DNA from: Calditrichota bacterium
GTDB lineage: Bacteria > Zhuqueibacterota > Zhuqueibacteria > Zhuqueibacterales > Geothermadaptataceae
DNA length: 64,000 bases
Direction of reading: 5' to 3'
Assembly: GCA_008501765.1 (NCBI GenBank)
Contig: QQUE01000015.1
Location: 248,001-312,000, forward strand
Shown here: positions 63,820 to 64,000 of the stretch, piece by piece
Position numbering within the stretch: the first letter of the stretch is position 1
Layout: every line of letters begins with the position of its first letter
The notes under the pieces: model-generated
What the model saw: the letters and a program-made list of their open reading frames with translations, nothing else
The model's database searches: none
What the model was told of the DNA's origin: nothing
Translations under genes and position numbers: made by a program

Positions 63820-64000
63820 TCATTTCGGGATTATTTGCACCGATCTTCCATTTATCTCAACAGCATTATTTGCAAAATATGAAACGGCCTTTGGCAAAAT
63901 CTCGTGTTCAATTTTTAAAACACGCGCCGCCAAAGTTTCCGCCGAATCATCATTTAAAACGGGCACACTTTTCTGAATCAAGGGCGGCCCGGTATCGTAA
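63820..64000 (-). CDS. purN: 3' end of phosphoribosylglycinamide formyltransferase (partial)
   Basis: The frame enters from the window edge and stops with TGA at 63822-63820, giving 60 codons. The residues YDTGPPLIQKSVPV, then DDSAETLAARVLKIEHEI and a final NGRSVQIIPK match the C-terminal end of PurN, which formylates GAR with 10-formyl-THF. Loss of the start is due to the window edge only. It is followed by purH, a common purine gene order. Confidence 0.85.
   Translation of the reverse strand, partial: YDTGPPLIQKSVPVLNDDSAETLAARVLKIEHEILPKAVSYFANNAVEINGRSVQIIPK

Overview
The window is one strand's worth of work: every gene I can support is read on the minus strand. It therefore runs biologically from right (64000) to left (1). 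It looks like the chromosome of a Gram-negative, rod-shaped, somewhat AT-rich bacterium. The Wza/Wzc-type export parts, a lipoprotein with a CpoB/YbgF-like TPR domain, a FlgD-like lipoprotein with a PNP-type motif and a golvesin-like secreted enzyme suggest the FCB/Calditrichota/KSB1 neighbourhood. That placement is inference and low confidence.

Region 1 (64000-55200) is housekeeping. It holds the 3' end of purN, then purH, then the complete elongasome set mreB-mreC-mreD-mrdA(PBP2)-rodA. A gene-poor 0.66 kb gap with a 15-bp perfect inverted repeat follows, then a CpoB/YbgF-like lipoprotein.

Region 2 (55140-52560) has galT and a degenerate glycogen-synthase-like protein, closed by a convincing intrinsic terminator.

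Region 3 (52440-41836) opens the polysaccharide locus. A possible sigma-54-like promoter precedes a STAS-domain protein with an extra basic C-terminal domain. After it come a short Wza-like export protein, a Wzc-like BY-kinase, a UDP-glucuronate 4-epimerase-like SDR, a polyprenyl-phosphate sugar-1-phosphate transferase (the likely initiating enzyme), a GT4, asparagine synthetase B and another SDR.

Region 4 (41639-32104) holds a small lipoprotein flanked by dispersed repeats, a hexapeptide acyltransferase, a GT4 and a NodB-type deacetylase. Next is a tight five-gene cassette: an AsnB homologue that has lost all its glutaminase residues, a UPF0104 membrane protein, proC, a FemAB-like GNAT and a YdjM-like membrane hydrolase.

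Region 5 (31837-17086) has three consecutive GT2 enzymes (the middle one lacks the DxD motif), three GT39/ArnT-like GT-C enzymes (one with DE changed to NE), GT4s, a Wzx flippase and a Wzy/WaaL-like O-antigen ligase/polymerase.

Region 6 (16997-1057) has decoration genes: two O-carbamoyltransferases (one followed by SxtJ-like and 52-residue DUF5989/SxtK-like genes and an SGNH-fold protein), an acyltransferase 3, a secreted GHL15/golvesin-type enzyme, more GT4s, an SDR and a second Wzx flippase. The far left is a 1 kb repeat-rich gap and the start of one more gene.

Together the genes describe Wzx/Wzy-type synthesis, decoration (carbamoyl, acyl, amide, deacetylation) and export of a complex surface polysaccharide, or two of them. 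The most unusual points are the glutaminase-dead AsnB cassette, the set of apparent pseudo-glycosyltransferases, the SxtI-J-K-like carbamoylation cassette and the STAS fusion at the head of the locus. No tRNA, rRNA, CRISPR array or complete insertion sequence was seen.
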